DNA of 64,000 bases from Siphlonurus alternatus (Eukaryota; Arthropoda; Insecta; Ephemeroptera; Siphlonuridae). A model generated the notes under the pieces. The model was not told where the DNA came from. It ran no database searches and saw nothing but the letters and a program-made list of their open reading frames with translations. The position numbers and the translations under genes are program-made. Within the stretch, counting starts at the first letter, position 1; every line of letters starts with the position of its first letter. Positions 1 through 11,800 of this stretch are shown piece by piece. The stretch covers positions 35,605,537 through 35,669,536 of the forward strand of contig OX463781.1 of assembly GCA_949825025.1 (NCBI GenBank). The letters run 5' to 3'.

Positions 1-585
1 AATATGTTCTATCTTAGAATATTTTTTAAACACATTTTACGGGAGATTGCGAAAAAAATTAGAGTTCGAATAAAAAAGAAGCCACGTTTTTCGAGCGTTA
101 GCATGGAGTAGATGGACGAAGTCATCGACTTTTAGACCCAAATGCTCAGAATTTTTACGAAGGACGGTCTCAACTGATTTCAGATCCTTAATTATTTATG
201 GTGCTCCAAAGTAACTTTTTACATGCAAGAGAATGAGCTTTACCATCGGTCAATTTTTCGCTCACTCTACTGTAACCTTTTTGGCTGTACCTGTACTTGC
301 AAAGGTTCGGGGTTCAGTCAAAGGTGAAAAATAAAAAAATAAAGTTGAACCTTTCAATAGCTAGGAGCTGCAATTTTATGAATGTATGAGAGAAATTTAT
401 TTCTGCTATTTTGATTTTTTATAGTAGCCATAATTTTAGAAATAGAGGGGGAGGGGGGGAAACAATTAAAGAAGGTTAATGTTGTCTGGCTGGGTCAACA
501 AGATTTACTGTAAATAGAAAAAAAAATAGCATGATTCACTAAGGAATTAATTATCTAGAGAAATATACTGTAGTCAGGTTTCTTA
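1..585. other. AT-rich flank with no gene recognised
   Basis: No coding exon, RNA gene or clear repeat pair was found here. The sequence around 268-287 resembles the right terminus of the inverted-repeat element that ends near 2171, so part of this flank may be the worn end of a related element. No convincing extra exon of the EXOSC9 gene to the right was seen. Confidence 0.5.
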
Positions 586-2172
586 TTAAAGTAGAGTAGC
601 GATTTCATTTTTTGGAATATTTTCTTTTCTAAAAATAGTTAAGCCTGCCCTCTATTGAGAAATGAAAACCAAAAAATTCCATCTCAAATAACAGCACCAC
701 AAAAAAATTCCCAAAGTTGGTGTTTCGGAGGCCTTTAAAGGTGAACTGAAGGGATTGCTTTTTTTTCCCTTTAGGGCACCTTATATTACCTATCCCATCC
801 ATCTGCACTAATTTTTTCATGGCAGATACTTATTGTGCTGCTGTAGGACAATTAGTAAAAAAGTGAAGTTGTGACGTATTAGCGACGGTTGGTTGACTTA
901 AAACTCGCCGCCGTGAAAAAACACACGAGCGACCGCGGAAACTGCCGAGGGAGCGGCGATCGGCTCTCACCTTTAAGGGTAAAGTAACGCCACCAATGTT
1001 AAATTTTCCACTCTCATTTCTTCCTTCGAACATATTTTAAAAAGTTCTCCTCTATGTCGTTTATTAGCTCTTAAAATATCGTTTATACAAATTCGATTCA
1101 GTTTCCGAGTTACGTGTATTGAAACTGAACCCATTTATTGAACAAGCATACCCTGCATTTCAGTGACATTAGAAAAATTCTATGATCCAATCGTCCGATT
1201 TTTAAAAAAAAACTAGAAACAAACTTAATGCACTAGGACAAACCTTCACAGCAAAAAAAAAAAAGACAATTATGAGAGTGGGAGCGACGTAAATGAATAA
1301 TGACTGCACGAATTTTGACACTCGCACGTCTCACACACCCCTTTTTAGTCGGCCATTAAACAACTGGCGAATGAAACAGGCTAACTAATGAACCAAAACA
1401 ACGCTTATAATCCACTCCACCAGTCTCCACCTAAACTAAAAACTTTCAAAAATTGTTTTATAGTAATGAAAAAAAAAATTTATAAATAAAACAACCATAA
1501 CAGTTATTATTTATAAATAAATTGAATATAAAACTGCCGTGACTTGCGTGGTATCTTTAGAGTGGGACAATTTGAATATTGATATAGAGGCGCTGCGATC
1601 GCGGCACAACTCTGGCGTTCCCTTTCCCTTAACATGCATCCTTATGGAACAGAAAACAGCATTTTACTCCAACTTCGTCTGAACTATGGTACCAATTAAA
1701 AAATACCTACATAATCTATGAAGAATTCTTTAATGGATTTTCAAATATATAAAAAAAAAAAAAATATGGAGACGCTTTTCTGAAAAAAAAAAAAATATAT
1801 ATAATATATATATATTGAAAATTTTGTGGGTTAATTCCCATAAGGATTTTCAATATTCTTTTTTCCGGAAAAACGGCTCCGTATTTTTTTATTATTATTT
1901 TTTTTTTTATTTGAAAATCCATTAAAGAATTCATCATAGATTACGTACATATTTTTTAATTGGTATCATAGTTCAGACGAAGTTGGAGTAAAAAGCTATT
2001 TTCTGTTCCATAAGGATGCATATTAAAGGCCTCGGAAACACCAATTTTGGGATTTTTTTGTGATGAAGCTATTTGAGATGGAAGTTTTTGGTTTTCATTC
2101 CTCAATAGAAGGTTAAACTATTTTTAGAAAATAAAATATTCCAACAAATGAAATCGCTCACTCTACTTTAAC
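586..2172. mobile_element. 1.6 kb inverted-repeat element
   Basis: The two ends are inverted copies: TTAAAGTAGAGTAGCGATTT at 586 mirrors AAATCGCTCACTCTACTTTA ending at 2170, and the pairing continues through the blocks at 600-745 and 2025-2150. A second internal foldback pairs about 1634-1760 with 1900-2021. The middle (about 830-1030) holds a GC-richer stretch and the AAGGGTAAAGTAACGCCACC motif of another MITE family in this window, so the element is probably composite. No transposase reading frame is visible. A one-armed relative lies at about 27100-27390. Confidence 0.75.
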
Positions 2173-2247
2173 CACCACAGTTAGCAGTAAGTGCCATTGA
2201 TTTCGGCTGACATGGTTATGAGAGATAAGTTCATAAATCTCTACAAT

Positions 2248-2253
2248 TTTATT
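2248..2253 (-). promoter_or_regulatory. Candidate EXOSC9 poly(A) signal
   Basis: AATAAA on the minus strand, about 62 nt beyond the proposed EXOSC9 stop codon at 2315-2317. A variant ATTAAA lies closer, near 2295-2300. Their position supports ending the gene here rather than splicing onward. Confidence 0.45.
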
Positions 2254-2314
2254 CTATTTCTTACAAATATATTTTTTTGATTCAAACATCAATATTTAAT
2301 AGCAGGTTCTCATA

Positions 2315-5300
2315 CTAACCAATGTCATCTAGGAGCACTTTCTTTGCATGGCTGGGCACCTCCTGTACAACCTCCACACTATCTGCATCTGATTCAGACT
2401 CTGAGCTGCTTGGCTGGGGGGAAGGTGCCAAAGTAGCCGGAGTACCCAGCTGAGCTGTGCCCCTGCCCGCAGCTTGTACCACAACTTTCTCCTCGGTGGT
2501 CTCCATTGGCTCCTTTTCCTCGGCAACAGGAACTGCCGCTGCCGGTCCTCGCCGCGGCAGCCTGATGGGAATCACTCCGTATGACGTGATTCGTCCTTGC
2601 CGAACACTCTCCACAAACCCTAATGGAGTCCCAGCAGCTCTGCGATTCAAAACATAATGCAAATTAGTATTAAAGGTTTCCCATAAGACCTTAATTAATT
2701 AGTCTTTGAGAACTTCTAGATGAAAATAATCATGAAGATAATTTGCAAATAGAGATATTATTAAATCAATCAAATGTTTTTGTGAATGGAGTATCAACCT
2801 CATTTTTTTTTTTTTCTTTATTGTAAAATGTATAGAGGGTGCAAAGTTATGCCACCCTGATTTTTTCCAGATTTTTTACAGACCGGGAACTATTTTTAAA
2901 AAAATTAATGAAAGTCCTTTTTGTGACGTCACGAGGTGGCAAGTCCTATCCTTTTTATTAAGGAGCGCACCGGCGCCTTGTGACGTTACAAAAAGGACTT
3001 TCAATATTTTTTAAAAAATGGTTCCCAGTCCGTAAAAAGTCTGAAAAAAATCAGGGTGGCATAACTTTGTACCCTCTATCCATTTCTGCAATAAAAAAAA
3101 ATTGAGGTTGATACTCCATTACTATGAGGAAAATGGAAGAGTAATAAAATTGCTAAAAATAGCACCAAGTAACATTTTTTTTTTACCTGGCTTCATTATC
3201 GTTAGCTATTGTTTCCTTGATTTGCTTGACGACATCGACTGCTCTGTTTGCGGCCTTGTTGGCGCACTGTCGTACCACTTCTGGCCCAGACTGGGTGCTA
3301 CCCCCGAGGTGCACCCCACAAAGCTCACGGTATGCATTCACGCCAAGGGTAAGGCCAGCCTCCGCAACTCGCTCTTCTAACTCACTCGGATCAACCGCGA
3401 CCTGCTTTCTAAAAACATCTCAACCAAGTTTAGAGGTGAAAGACTATTCACATTCTTCCACTGAAATAACAATTTTCTAGTCCAACAAATTTTTAAGTTC
3501 AAATTTCACCCAAACATGGACTAAGCACAATATTATAGGAGGGAATAAGGCAAGTACCATTACAGAATAGGCACTTTTAGCATGAAATATGTTTTATTTA
3601 TTATTTATTTATAATTGAAAGTACCTATCACACCCCCTGCAAGCAGTACTCCATAGAAAAAAAGGGAGAGCCTAAATACATCCAGGGGTGATGAACAAAA
3701 ATTTCAACAATTATTTTAAAAAAGAATTCATGGGGGATAAAAAATATATATTATAAATAAAAAAAATCAGAGCAGCAGGATTTTGTATGCCTACTCATTT
3801 ATACAATAGAAAAATCATGCCAAATGTCCATTGCCTGACATGCCAACTTTTTTTTATCTTTTTTTATTTATTTTTATTTATTTTTTCTGTTTTTCAATTA
3901 ATTATTTTAACGCAAAGGAGGAAGACGGGAAAAGCAAATGTTGGAACTTCATTTTTTTGGCTGTGAATTTTTTACTTACCCTCCATTAAAGATAGCAAAG
4001 GAGACACAAACAGGGTAGTGTCTGATACTGAGAGGAATTGGATCCCTCACAGAGGGGTCATAAATTACAAGTTCTTCTCCAATCAGCTCCACATCAGGTC
4101 TACGAAAATGAGATATGGCTGCGAGAGCTGCCACGGATGCACAGTCTACCAGATTTCCTTCGTGATTCAGAATGTTGAGGTCTATTCGAACAACCCACAC
4201 CTGCAAAATATTAAACCATTACAAACTCTTTGCTTTTGTTATATCATGTAAATCATTTACCTTTTCTTCTGCTACAATGCATAATGATTCAAGATCAACA
4301 CACTTTGAATCTTTGATACATTTTTCTAGCAGCCTATTTAACTGAATAGATGTATCTGATTGACGGCCAGCCTCGAAGTGAGGAGCTCCCATAGGTGACA
4401 AGCCAACGTTAATGTGCAACATTCCTTCATTGGGGCGAGTGGCTTTTGGCTGCTGGATGTCACACGAAACCTGGGCCAAAACCCTGAAAATAAAAAACAG
4501 TATTAATTATATTTGAGGAGTATATAAATATTGACATTAAAGCTAAATAGAATTGTAATAATTATGATGTAAACTCCTTGACACTGAAAAGTTCCATTTT
4601 GCAGCCTTGTTTATCACCATTGTGATATACACTCACAGACCATGGTGATTAACAAGATTGCAAATGGAACTTTTCAGAGACAATGACTGTACAGTGTTGA
4701 GAGTATAAAATTGGAATACATTGGTTAGATAGAAGAAACAATATTTGGCCCATAACTCAGGAAAAAATTAATTCTAGGGTACAACCTTACCTTCAGGTGT
4801 TGGCCAAGTCAAGGGCTACTTACTTTGGGAGAAATTGTTCACATCCAGTCATTTTCACCCCCTGCAGGGGTGAAAATGTGTTAAAATTCAATCTTGCCCA
4901 AAAATTTTAAAAACTGAGTATTTAAAATAAAAAATATTTGCAATTTAGTGGTGAATTAAAGGGTGAAACTACCCTCATTCATCCCTAAACAACCCTAAAA
5001 TAGATTATTTTTCATTCTAAATTTTTTAAGTGTCAGATTTGTGTTTCTCATGATAAAATTTATATAAAACCATTTAAAATATAAATTTAAGAATTAGGGG
5101 TGAAACAACCCCTCTGACAACCCCCTACTGAAGGTGTCTATTTTTACAAATTGGAATATGGGGAACACGAATCTGACAACTAAAAAATTTTAAAATTAAT
5201 AATAATTTATTTCAGGGTTGTTTAGGGATAAAACAGGGTCGTTTCACCCTTTAAAAATTCACCACTAAATTGAAAATATATTTTTATTTCAAATTCCCAG

Positions 5301-7918
5301 TTTTTAGAATTTTTGGGCAAGATTTGATTTTAACACATTTTCACCCCTGCAGAGGGTGGAAATGACAGACTTGAACAATTTCTCTCAAAGTAAGTAGCCC
5401 TTGACTTAATTGGCCAACACCTATTAATTAGAGGTTGTACCCTAGAATTAATTTTTACCTGAGTTTTGGGACAAATATAATTTTTCCTATCTAACCAATG
5501 TACTACGTATTCCAATTTTATACTCACAAAACTGTACATTAAATTCATCATAATTAATATAATTAATTTTTAATCGCAGATAAAACCTGCTCAAAATGAA
5601 CTTCAAACTTATAAGTGTATCATTTATTTTTCATTTCTAAGTTATTTTTATTTATTTTATTTTTTATTAAGGGGAAAGTAAAACACCCTATTTAAAAAAA
5701 AAAAAGAAACATCCCACACATGAAAATTATTGGGAAAAAATCCACTGCTAGCCTTTACATCCCCTATCAGTAGCTAAAATATCAGGCTATCAGGTATGCA
5801 AATTCGAGCTAGTCTTTGAGTTATGAATTTTTAAAGTTGACTACTTTAATAATATGCAGAAATGGAACTTCAATGTTCAATTAGTCAACTTTAAAAATTC
5901 ATAACTTAAAAGCTAGCTCAAAGTTGTATGCAGGGGTGATATTTTAGCTACCGATAGGGGATGTAGACGAGAACATATTAAATTTTTAATTTTTTTCATA
6001 ATTTTAATATGTGGGATTTTTCTTAACATTGGGCAAGTTACCTAACTTATCCTTAGTATGGAATAAAAAAGGTGAATTACCTGGTCTCTCCTAAGGACAC
6101 TTGGCAACAACCGTAGTCCACTCCAAAATGGATTTCCAAATTTCTATAATCGGTGAGGCGTCTCCCATCTAGACGCTGAAAAATAAAAGATGTTTCAAGC
6201 TATGGTATGCAGAAAATTTAGGAAAACCATGCAATGTATACTGCCAACTGCGCTGATGTACTGTACTGGACACCAATAATACAAAAGAATGCTTGGTAAG
6301 GGGAAGAGAAACGGGGACAAAAATCCAATAGGGTTAGGCAAAATGGTGTGGAGGGATTATGAGTGTGTCGAAAATGATTGAAAGTTTGGAGTGGGAGTCG
6401 CTTGAGGAAAGGAGAAGGTACAGCCGATTGGGAAATTTGTTTAAAGTTAATACGGAAATGGCAGGTTGGAGTGAGTTTAGTGACAGAGCTAGGAGAGGTA
6501 GATATATATTGGGGCGGGGATCATCAGTGGAAATTGGAGTTCAGGGGTAGTAGGAGTGATGTGGGGAAGTATTATTTCCTAAACCGAACAGTGAGGGAGT
6601 GGAACTCTTTGGCGTCCGAGGTGGTGGAGGCGGAGAGTTACAAGGGGCTTAAGGTTTAAGAGTGCGTTGAGTACTACATTGCGTGCCACCGTGGGACAGC
6701 CACATTTGCAGCAGATCGTTAAATCAAAATCTTAAATCTAGGTGTTTGCCTATGATGGAGTCAATTTTCTTTAGTGAAATAATTATCTTTTTGCGACAAA
6801 GCAGGCTGCTGCTTGCTTTGATACTGTATAGCTACTTCACCATATGCTACAGGTCTACTTCCATAGGTTCATCATGCAAATCATGTAGTGTACATACTAA
6901 CAGTACAATTTATGTAGTTTGATATGCATTTGCCTGAATTGCCTGCATGTAATATGCATATTATACATAATATAGTATGCATATGCATAATTATGCAATT
7001 TTTGTGACTGCACAGGCACGGACTCAGAAAAAAATAGGGGGAGGGGGGCGGCCTCTATAAGGCCAATGTTAAAACAAAAAATTGGAGTGGCCATCATGCA
7101 AGCTAGCTAGATCTGCTCCGACGGCAGCTTCAGGCAGGCTCATATAGAAGGAGTTGGAAAAGGTCCAGAGGAGGGCTGCTAGAAGAGTTATGGGTAGAAT
7201 GAGAAAATGGAGACTAGTTGCAGATGACAAAAAGGTGTGGAAGGATTATGAAAGCGTGTCGAAAATGATTCAGACTTTGGAGTGGGAGCCACTCGAGGAT
7301 AGGAGAACTAAGGAGAAGATACAACCGATTAGGAAATTTGTTTAAAGTTAACAGGGAGATGGCAGGTTGGAGCGAGTTTAGTGACAGAACTAGGAAGGGT
7401 AGATATATTGGGAGGGGGGATCATCGGTGGAAACTGGAGCTCAGGGGTAGTGGAAGTGATGTGGGAAAGTACTCCTTCATAAACCGAACAGTGAGGGAGT
7501 GGAATTCCCTGCCATCCGAGGTGGTAGGGGCGGAGAGTTACGAGGGATTTAAGAGTGCGTTGAGCACTATATTGCGAGCCACCGTGGTTTAGCCACATTT
7601 GCCGCAGATTGTTAATCTAATCTATATACAGTATATGATATGCTGCCATATACCCAGCCCCTATATTGCCCAACATTTCGTGGGGGGAGCTGCAACCATG
7701 CAGCCCCTGGTACCGCGCCTGTGACTGCATCATGTACATGTGCTTTAATTTTATGTATAATATATAAAATTTATGTGTTGTGACTGTTGTGAGGGAGTTG
7801 AGAAATATGATTGATCTTTTGAGATATGATTGTTAAGAAAAAATTTACTCACCCGAGCTTCTGATATAGATTTTAATATGAATGCTTTCTCACAAAGTGA
7901 GACTAATGTTTCTTTCAT
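2315..7918 (-). CDS. EXOSC9: Exosome complex component RRP45 (EXOSC9)
   Basis: Six coding exons on the minus strand: 7853-7918, 6081-6175, 4261-4483, 3980-4200, 3187-3408 and 2315-2639. All introns are GT-AG with compatible phases, giving about 383 aa. The protein opens MKETLVSLCEKAFIL, then RLDGRRLTDYRN, then an RNase PH-type core with GRQSDTSIQLNRLLEKC, the core motif HFRRPDVELIG and RDPIPLSIRHYPVCVSFAIF. This matches the RRP45 family, a catalytically inert ring subunit that pairs with RRP41 in the nuclear and cytoplasmic exosome. The C-terminal tail is Pro/Ser/Glu-rich with an acidic SSSESESDADS stretch; it is shorter than in human (439 aa). The last exon reads to a TAG directly after LLDDIG. 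The bases at that point (GTTAGT) would also serve as a donor, so a further exon to the left is not excluded. The gene is head-to-head with SPT20. Introns carry MITEs and LINE fragments. Confidence 0.93.
2785..3120. mobile_element. Foldback MITE in EXOSC9 intron 5
   Basis: AATGGAGTATCAACCTCA at the left end is the inverse of the sequence ending at 3120, and the pairing runs through most of the 336 bp (for example CAGGGTGGCATAACTTTG against its complement near 2845). The loop near 2930-2990 holds a short GC-rich core. Related foldback sequence occurs at about 50265-50515, and one-arm similarity at about 40765-40830. Confidence 0.8.
4570..4691. mobile_element. Short foldback MITE (GTCGCC/ttgcag family)
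   Basis: The left arm GAAAAGTTCCATTTTGCAG pairs with the right arm CAAATGGAACTTTTCAG. Both carry the family signature 'gcagccttgttaatcaccatg' next to the loop. Other copies are at 30003-30141, 35628-35742 and 55244-55325, and a split copy flanks the hAT-like element at 26131-27537. Confidence 0.7.
4692..5534. mobile_element. 843-bp TA-flanked inverted-repeat element
   Basis: Terminal inverted repeats start CAGTGTTGAGAGTATAAAAT and end with the complement ATTTTATACTCACAAAACTG. A TA dinucleotide flanks each end, as with Tc1/mariner-type insertion. Inner blocks also pair, for example CACTAAATTGAAAATATA near 5262 with its inverse near 4940. No transposase is present, so it is non-autonomous. It lies in EXOSC9 intron 2 and abuts the shorter MITE at 4570-4691. 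Confidence 0.8.
5668..6055. mobile_element. MITE, 'aagggtaaggtaac' family, diverged copy
   Basis: About 390 bp with ends TTAAGGGGAAAGTA and CTAACTTATCCTTA. The inner arms are ATTCATAACTTAAAAGCTAG paired with TAGTCTTTGAGTTATGAATT. It shares internal sequence such as 'cccctatcagtagctaaaat' with copies at 20826-21178 and 45276-45617. It lies in EXOSC9 intron 2. Confidence 0.8.
6300..6715 (+). mobile_element. LINE fragment, C-terminal reverse transcriptase region
   Basis: Broken reading frames give SVSKMIESLEWESLEERRRY, REMAGWSEFSDR-like sequence and NRTVREWNSLASEVV. This is the typical C-terminal tail of a non-LTR retrotransposon polymerase (…LGWxxLEERR… …RTIREWNSLP…). It shows frameshifts relative to the second copy at about 7148-7612, so it is a dead 5'-truncated insertion in EXOSC9 intron 1. 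Confidence 0.8.
7013..7721. mobile_element. hAT-like element with 8-bp target duplication, carrying a LINE piece
   Basis: TGACTGCA at 7005-7012 is repeated exactly at 7722-7729, and the ends CAGGCACGG and CCGCGCCTG are near-inverse. An 8-bp duplication is characteristic of hAT transposons. The same terminal type (YAGGCGCAG) bounds the 152-bp element at 47413-47564. The interior is mostly a LINE fragment (about 7148-7612). No hAT transposase frame is visible. Confidence 0.75.
7148..7612 (+). mobile_element. LINE fragment (second copy), reverse transcriptase C-terminus
   Basis: Encodes KVQRRAARRVMGRMRKWR, QTLEWEPLEDRRTKEK and, in another frame, NREMAGWSEFSDRTRKGRY followed by NRTVREWNSLPSEVVGAESY and GFKSALS. 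These are hallmark motifs of the last segment of LINE ORF2. One frameshift near 7330 breaks the frame. It is close in sequence to the copy at 6300-6715, which suggests that one family was active locally. Confidence 0.85.
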
Positions 7919-8899
7919 GTTAAAGGTTTATCGTTTTTGTCAAATTTACCAAAGTTCTAAATTCTAAAATTCTAAGAGATAGTTTCAAACAAACACGTGA
8001 AATGTCAGCTGACTGCCCGCCAAATCAACAAAACGATTTCAGAGACCTCTATGGAAGAAATTAGAAAATATTTTTGACAGGTGCGAAACAAAAATCGAGC
8101 AATCGTCGTCGGTGGAGGATTCTGCCCAGTATGTTTGTAAACTGGAGATTTCACAGAAGAAAATTTGAAGTGTAAAATGTTTTTATGAACTTGGTAATTT
8201 GATTTACTCCTCACATAAATACTTATTGTTCTTATCTATCGATTAACAGTGTCAAAACTCGATTATTTTCATTGATGTCTCTGTAAATCCATTAAAATTG
8301 ACACCTCGCACGCGAGCAGCTGATGGCCGTCTGTACTGTTATGAGTACAGACACCAACAAGGTGGGGATTTCAAGCACAATTGTTGCTATTAAAATTTCA
8401 GGATAGTATGTAAATGCATATAAGTGTCCTACAGGGCTCATTGCATTGTAAATATTTCTAAAATTTAAGATAGAATGCTTAGAAATCCACACAACACAAA
8501 GAATCTGAAAGTGTCACATCAAGAGTTCATCAGATTTGCAGAGAATACATTGAGTTTTTGTCGATACCTTTAATAGCCAAAGCTTTTATATTACCCGTTA
8601 CGTCTTATAATTACACTTTTAGTTGTATAAACACTTTAATGTACTCTGAAACTAGACTTGTTAGCTTCCTCTCCTGACCTTGCTCAAAAGGGTTTGGCTG
8701 AACATGTTTTGATTGCATGGTGCATTAAGTAAAAATATGCCTCTCATAGATCTTTATCATTTTCTGTAATGATTTACAAGCACTCTTGTTTAGTATTTAT
8801 TTATATTTTCAGAGACTGATCACATGCCTGCCCAAAGAACCTCTTTGTTTCCCATGTCATGTATTCTGGATAGCTGAATGAGGATTGGTCAAGCCAGCC
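7919..8899. promoter_or_regulatory. Divergent promoter region, EXOSC9/SUPT20H
   Basis: About 980 bp separates the start codons of EXOSC9 (minus) and SPT20 (plus), so both promoters must lie here unless an untranslated exon lies elsewhere. A pyrimidine-rich tract followed by AG just before 8811 ('tatattttcag') looks like an acceptor for a 5' untranslated exon of SPT20. No TATA box was singled out, and no repeat element was recognised. Confidence 0.55.
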
Positions 8900-11800
8900 A
8901 TGCAAAGCCTGGAGGCTGCATGTGAGCAAGCAGAAGTACGTAATTCTTGATTTGAATGTATTTTAATTAATGCTTTAATTTGTCCAGTCAGATTAATAAT
9001 GTTTAAATTGCTTCAATTATTCATCACAACTTTTTTAACATGCATCATTATCTTTTTCTTTACAGCAATTATTACAGAACACAAAAATTAAACTTAAACC
9101 CAATGTATCACAAATAGTTAATGACAATAGGAGTGGAGTTAAATTTATATCAATTAACCAAAAGTTAAGAGATTTATATGAAGAAGAGTGTGCCAAAGAT
9201 ACTACAAAGCCTTATAAGGTATGCAATCAATTATGATATTTAAAATAACAATAATAATTACGTTTTTGTTAATAAGAAATTGTGTTCGTTACAGCCTACT
9301 CGTTCTCCCTCACGACTGCTGAGCAAGTTGGTGGTGCGGGAGGGACTGAGCACACTTTTGGTGCGTCTGTACTCGGGTGACCGAGGATACTCTGTGGCGC
9401 TGGGAGGTAGCGGAGGAGGCAGCAAAAAGGGGGGGAGCACCGCCTCTGCGGCAGCAACAACAACGGGGGCCTCAACAATAGTTGGACCAGGAGGAGTGGT
9501 GCTTCCTTATGAACAGGATGAGCTGCTACGATATATTGACCGTGAGGAGTTGCCTCCTGGACTTGGAGATCTCTTTGAGAGAACAACGAAGCCTCTCTTC
9601 TATGGAGGCTGCGTTGTTGCAGAAGTGCATGATATGCGACACTGCCCCGCCGGACATACCCGTTTTGTTCTTCTGCGACCAACTAATCAGGTGAGAGAAA
9701 GGAAAAAAAAAGGGGGGGGTAGTTATTTGATATTTTCTGGTAACGGTAACCAATGCATGCTTCTTTTTATTGAAATTGATTCAGAAAGGAAACTTAAAAG
9801 TACTGTACTGTAAAGTTCATATAGATCCATATTTTGAGAATATATAAAAAAACATGATACTATGTTACCAGATTAATGTAATGAGTATTGTAGAAACTGT
9901 TTTTGAAAATGCAAAGACAAAATCTGAATTAATGCATTAATTACTATATTGAAGTACAGTACTTAATGTTCAATTTTTTTTATTAAATTATAATGAATGC
10001 AAAATTTCAATTTTATTTTATTGATAAATCATTTGTTTATTTTCAGAGCCTACTGTGTGATATTAACATGATCACTCGAGATGGAGACTGGACACCGGAG
10101 GAGAGAGTGGCGCTAGAAAGTCAGCTTCTTCAAGCAACGCAGGGTCCCCTGTGCCTCGACCCTTCCCCCTCAGTGTCGGTGTCTGCCAGCAGGGCGAGGC
10201 ACCAGGGCCTCCAGCTAAGCTCCGCCCCCCTGCGTCGAGTCGCCCGCAAATTTTCTCAGGCAAGGTCCCACCACTACGTCTTGTTTCCTTACGTCAACAA
10301 TCCGTTAGGTAGGGTTTGTGCACCTAGGAGAGTCAGGTCAAGGTCAGATCCTCAATGTCTTGATGACAAGTTAGATTTAGGTATTGGTATCAATGATACA
10401 AGAGAGCAAGAAACAGAAGAAAAGAATCATTTATCCAATGGGTGGAGTAAGCAACATCACTTCAAGAGTAATGCAACAAGATGCAAGTCATATTAGAAGA
10501 TGAAAAAATTTAATTATTGTAAATTAAAAATGAGCTTATTTCCTTCTAAATCTATTCTAACTTATCATGTCATTTAAATAATACGCTTCATTTGTTTTTA
10601 TTTTTCACAATATTAAGTTCCTGAACTAAGTTGATTTCTTTAATTTATGAAAGTCAACTATAATAATTATTAATTAGGCTGATATACTTGACTGGAAAAG
10701 CAGCATTTTTTTTTTCTCTAAATTTTAAATGTCTCTTATTTTTAAAATTAAAAAAAAATAATAAAATAAAATAAACAAGATGAAGTGAAGAATACAAGTT
10801 GGCTGTGAAGACATCAAGAAAGTATAATATAGAATTTGTTATCACAAATTATGTAATTCCACTAACATCTGAATATAAAGATGTTTATTTTTAAAGTAAA
10901 TCATTCCATTAATGTTTAATTCTAATCTAAATCTTAAATTAATTCTGTGAATTTATTTAAATATTTTCCATCATCATTATAATAGTTCTAGTCTTGTTTT
11001 ACTATTAAGTTTTACTCAAACTAATACAATATATCAAGAATGAAGAAGCAACCATAAATACCTTTAATTTAATTCATAAATTTTTGTTTATTTACTGTTA
11101 TAAATATTTTACTTGCCTGAAAATATTAATGCGCATATTCGTCTGTATTCATCACGTATTCAACAAGTTTGAACTTGAAGAATTTTTACTAGGTTGTTCA
11201 GGTAATCTATAATATGAGATGTTTCTTAGTTTGAGGTAAGGCAATTTACTGTTTACGATTTTGAAAAGGCAAGAATTCAAAATAATGCCAAACTTTTGCA
11301 ATGTAAGTTTCTTGTAAAACATTTTGCAGTGTCTCAATATTCTTTGTTTTAAAAATAACTATTTAATTGGAAAGTGTAAATTTTACATTACAAAATATAT
11401 CTAACATAAATTATGTTTTCAGGTTTCTGTTAATAAAAAGAGGAAGTTGGACCAATACGCATCCCATTGCAGCACTCCTTTGTTAGACTTCATTCAACAA
11501 CGAAAATCCAAAACCTGCAATGTGTCTACCACTGCTAGTGCCAAGTTTGCACCTAAGGTAATGAAATAAGTTAAGGATGAGAGTACATAGTTTATGTTAT
11601 TTATGTTATTTAGTTTCTTCTCAATTTTTTTATGAAAATAATTGTCATATATATTATGTAGCTGGAAGGTTTCATGGTAAGGGCAAATTTGACCATTGGT
11701 TGAAATAAGAAGGGAAGTGCATTTTGTCATATTGTTATTCATACATCACCTATATTTTTTAACACCAATCAAAGTAAAGGAAATTCAAAGTAAAGAGCAT

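Noticed and set aside
2457..2657. 66-aa plus-strand reading frame
   Set aside because: It is the antisense of the EXOSC9 last exon, which has clear family similarity on the minus strand.
6897..7097. 66-aa minus-strand frame
   Set aside because: Lies in AT-rich palindromic DNA and runs into the hAT-like terminus; no protein features.
9296..9682. 128-aa minus-strand reading frame
   Set aside because: Shadow of SUPT20H exon 3. The plus-strand frame carries the conserved Spt20 motifs.
10260..10496. Extension of SUPT20H exon 4 as a normal coding end
   Set aside because: The extension is not similar to SPT20, while the in-frame exon at 11423 is. It is best seen as intron read-through.
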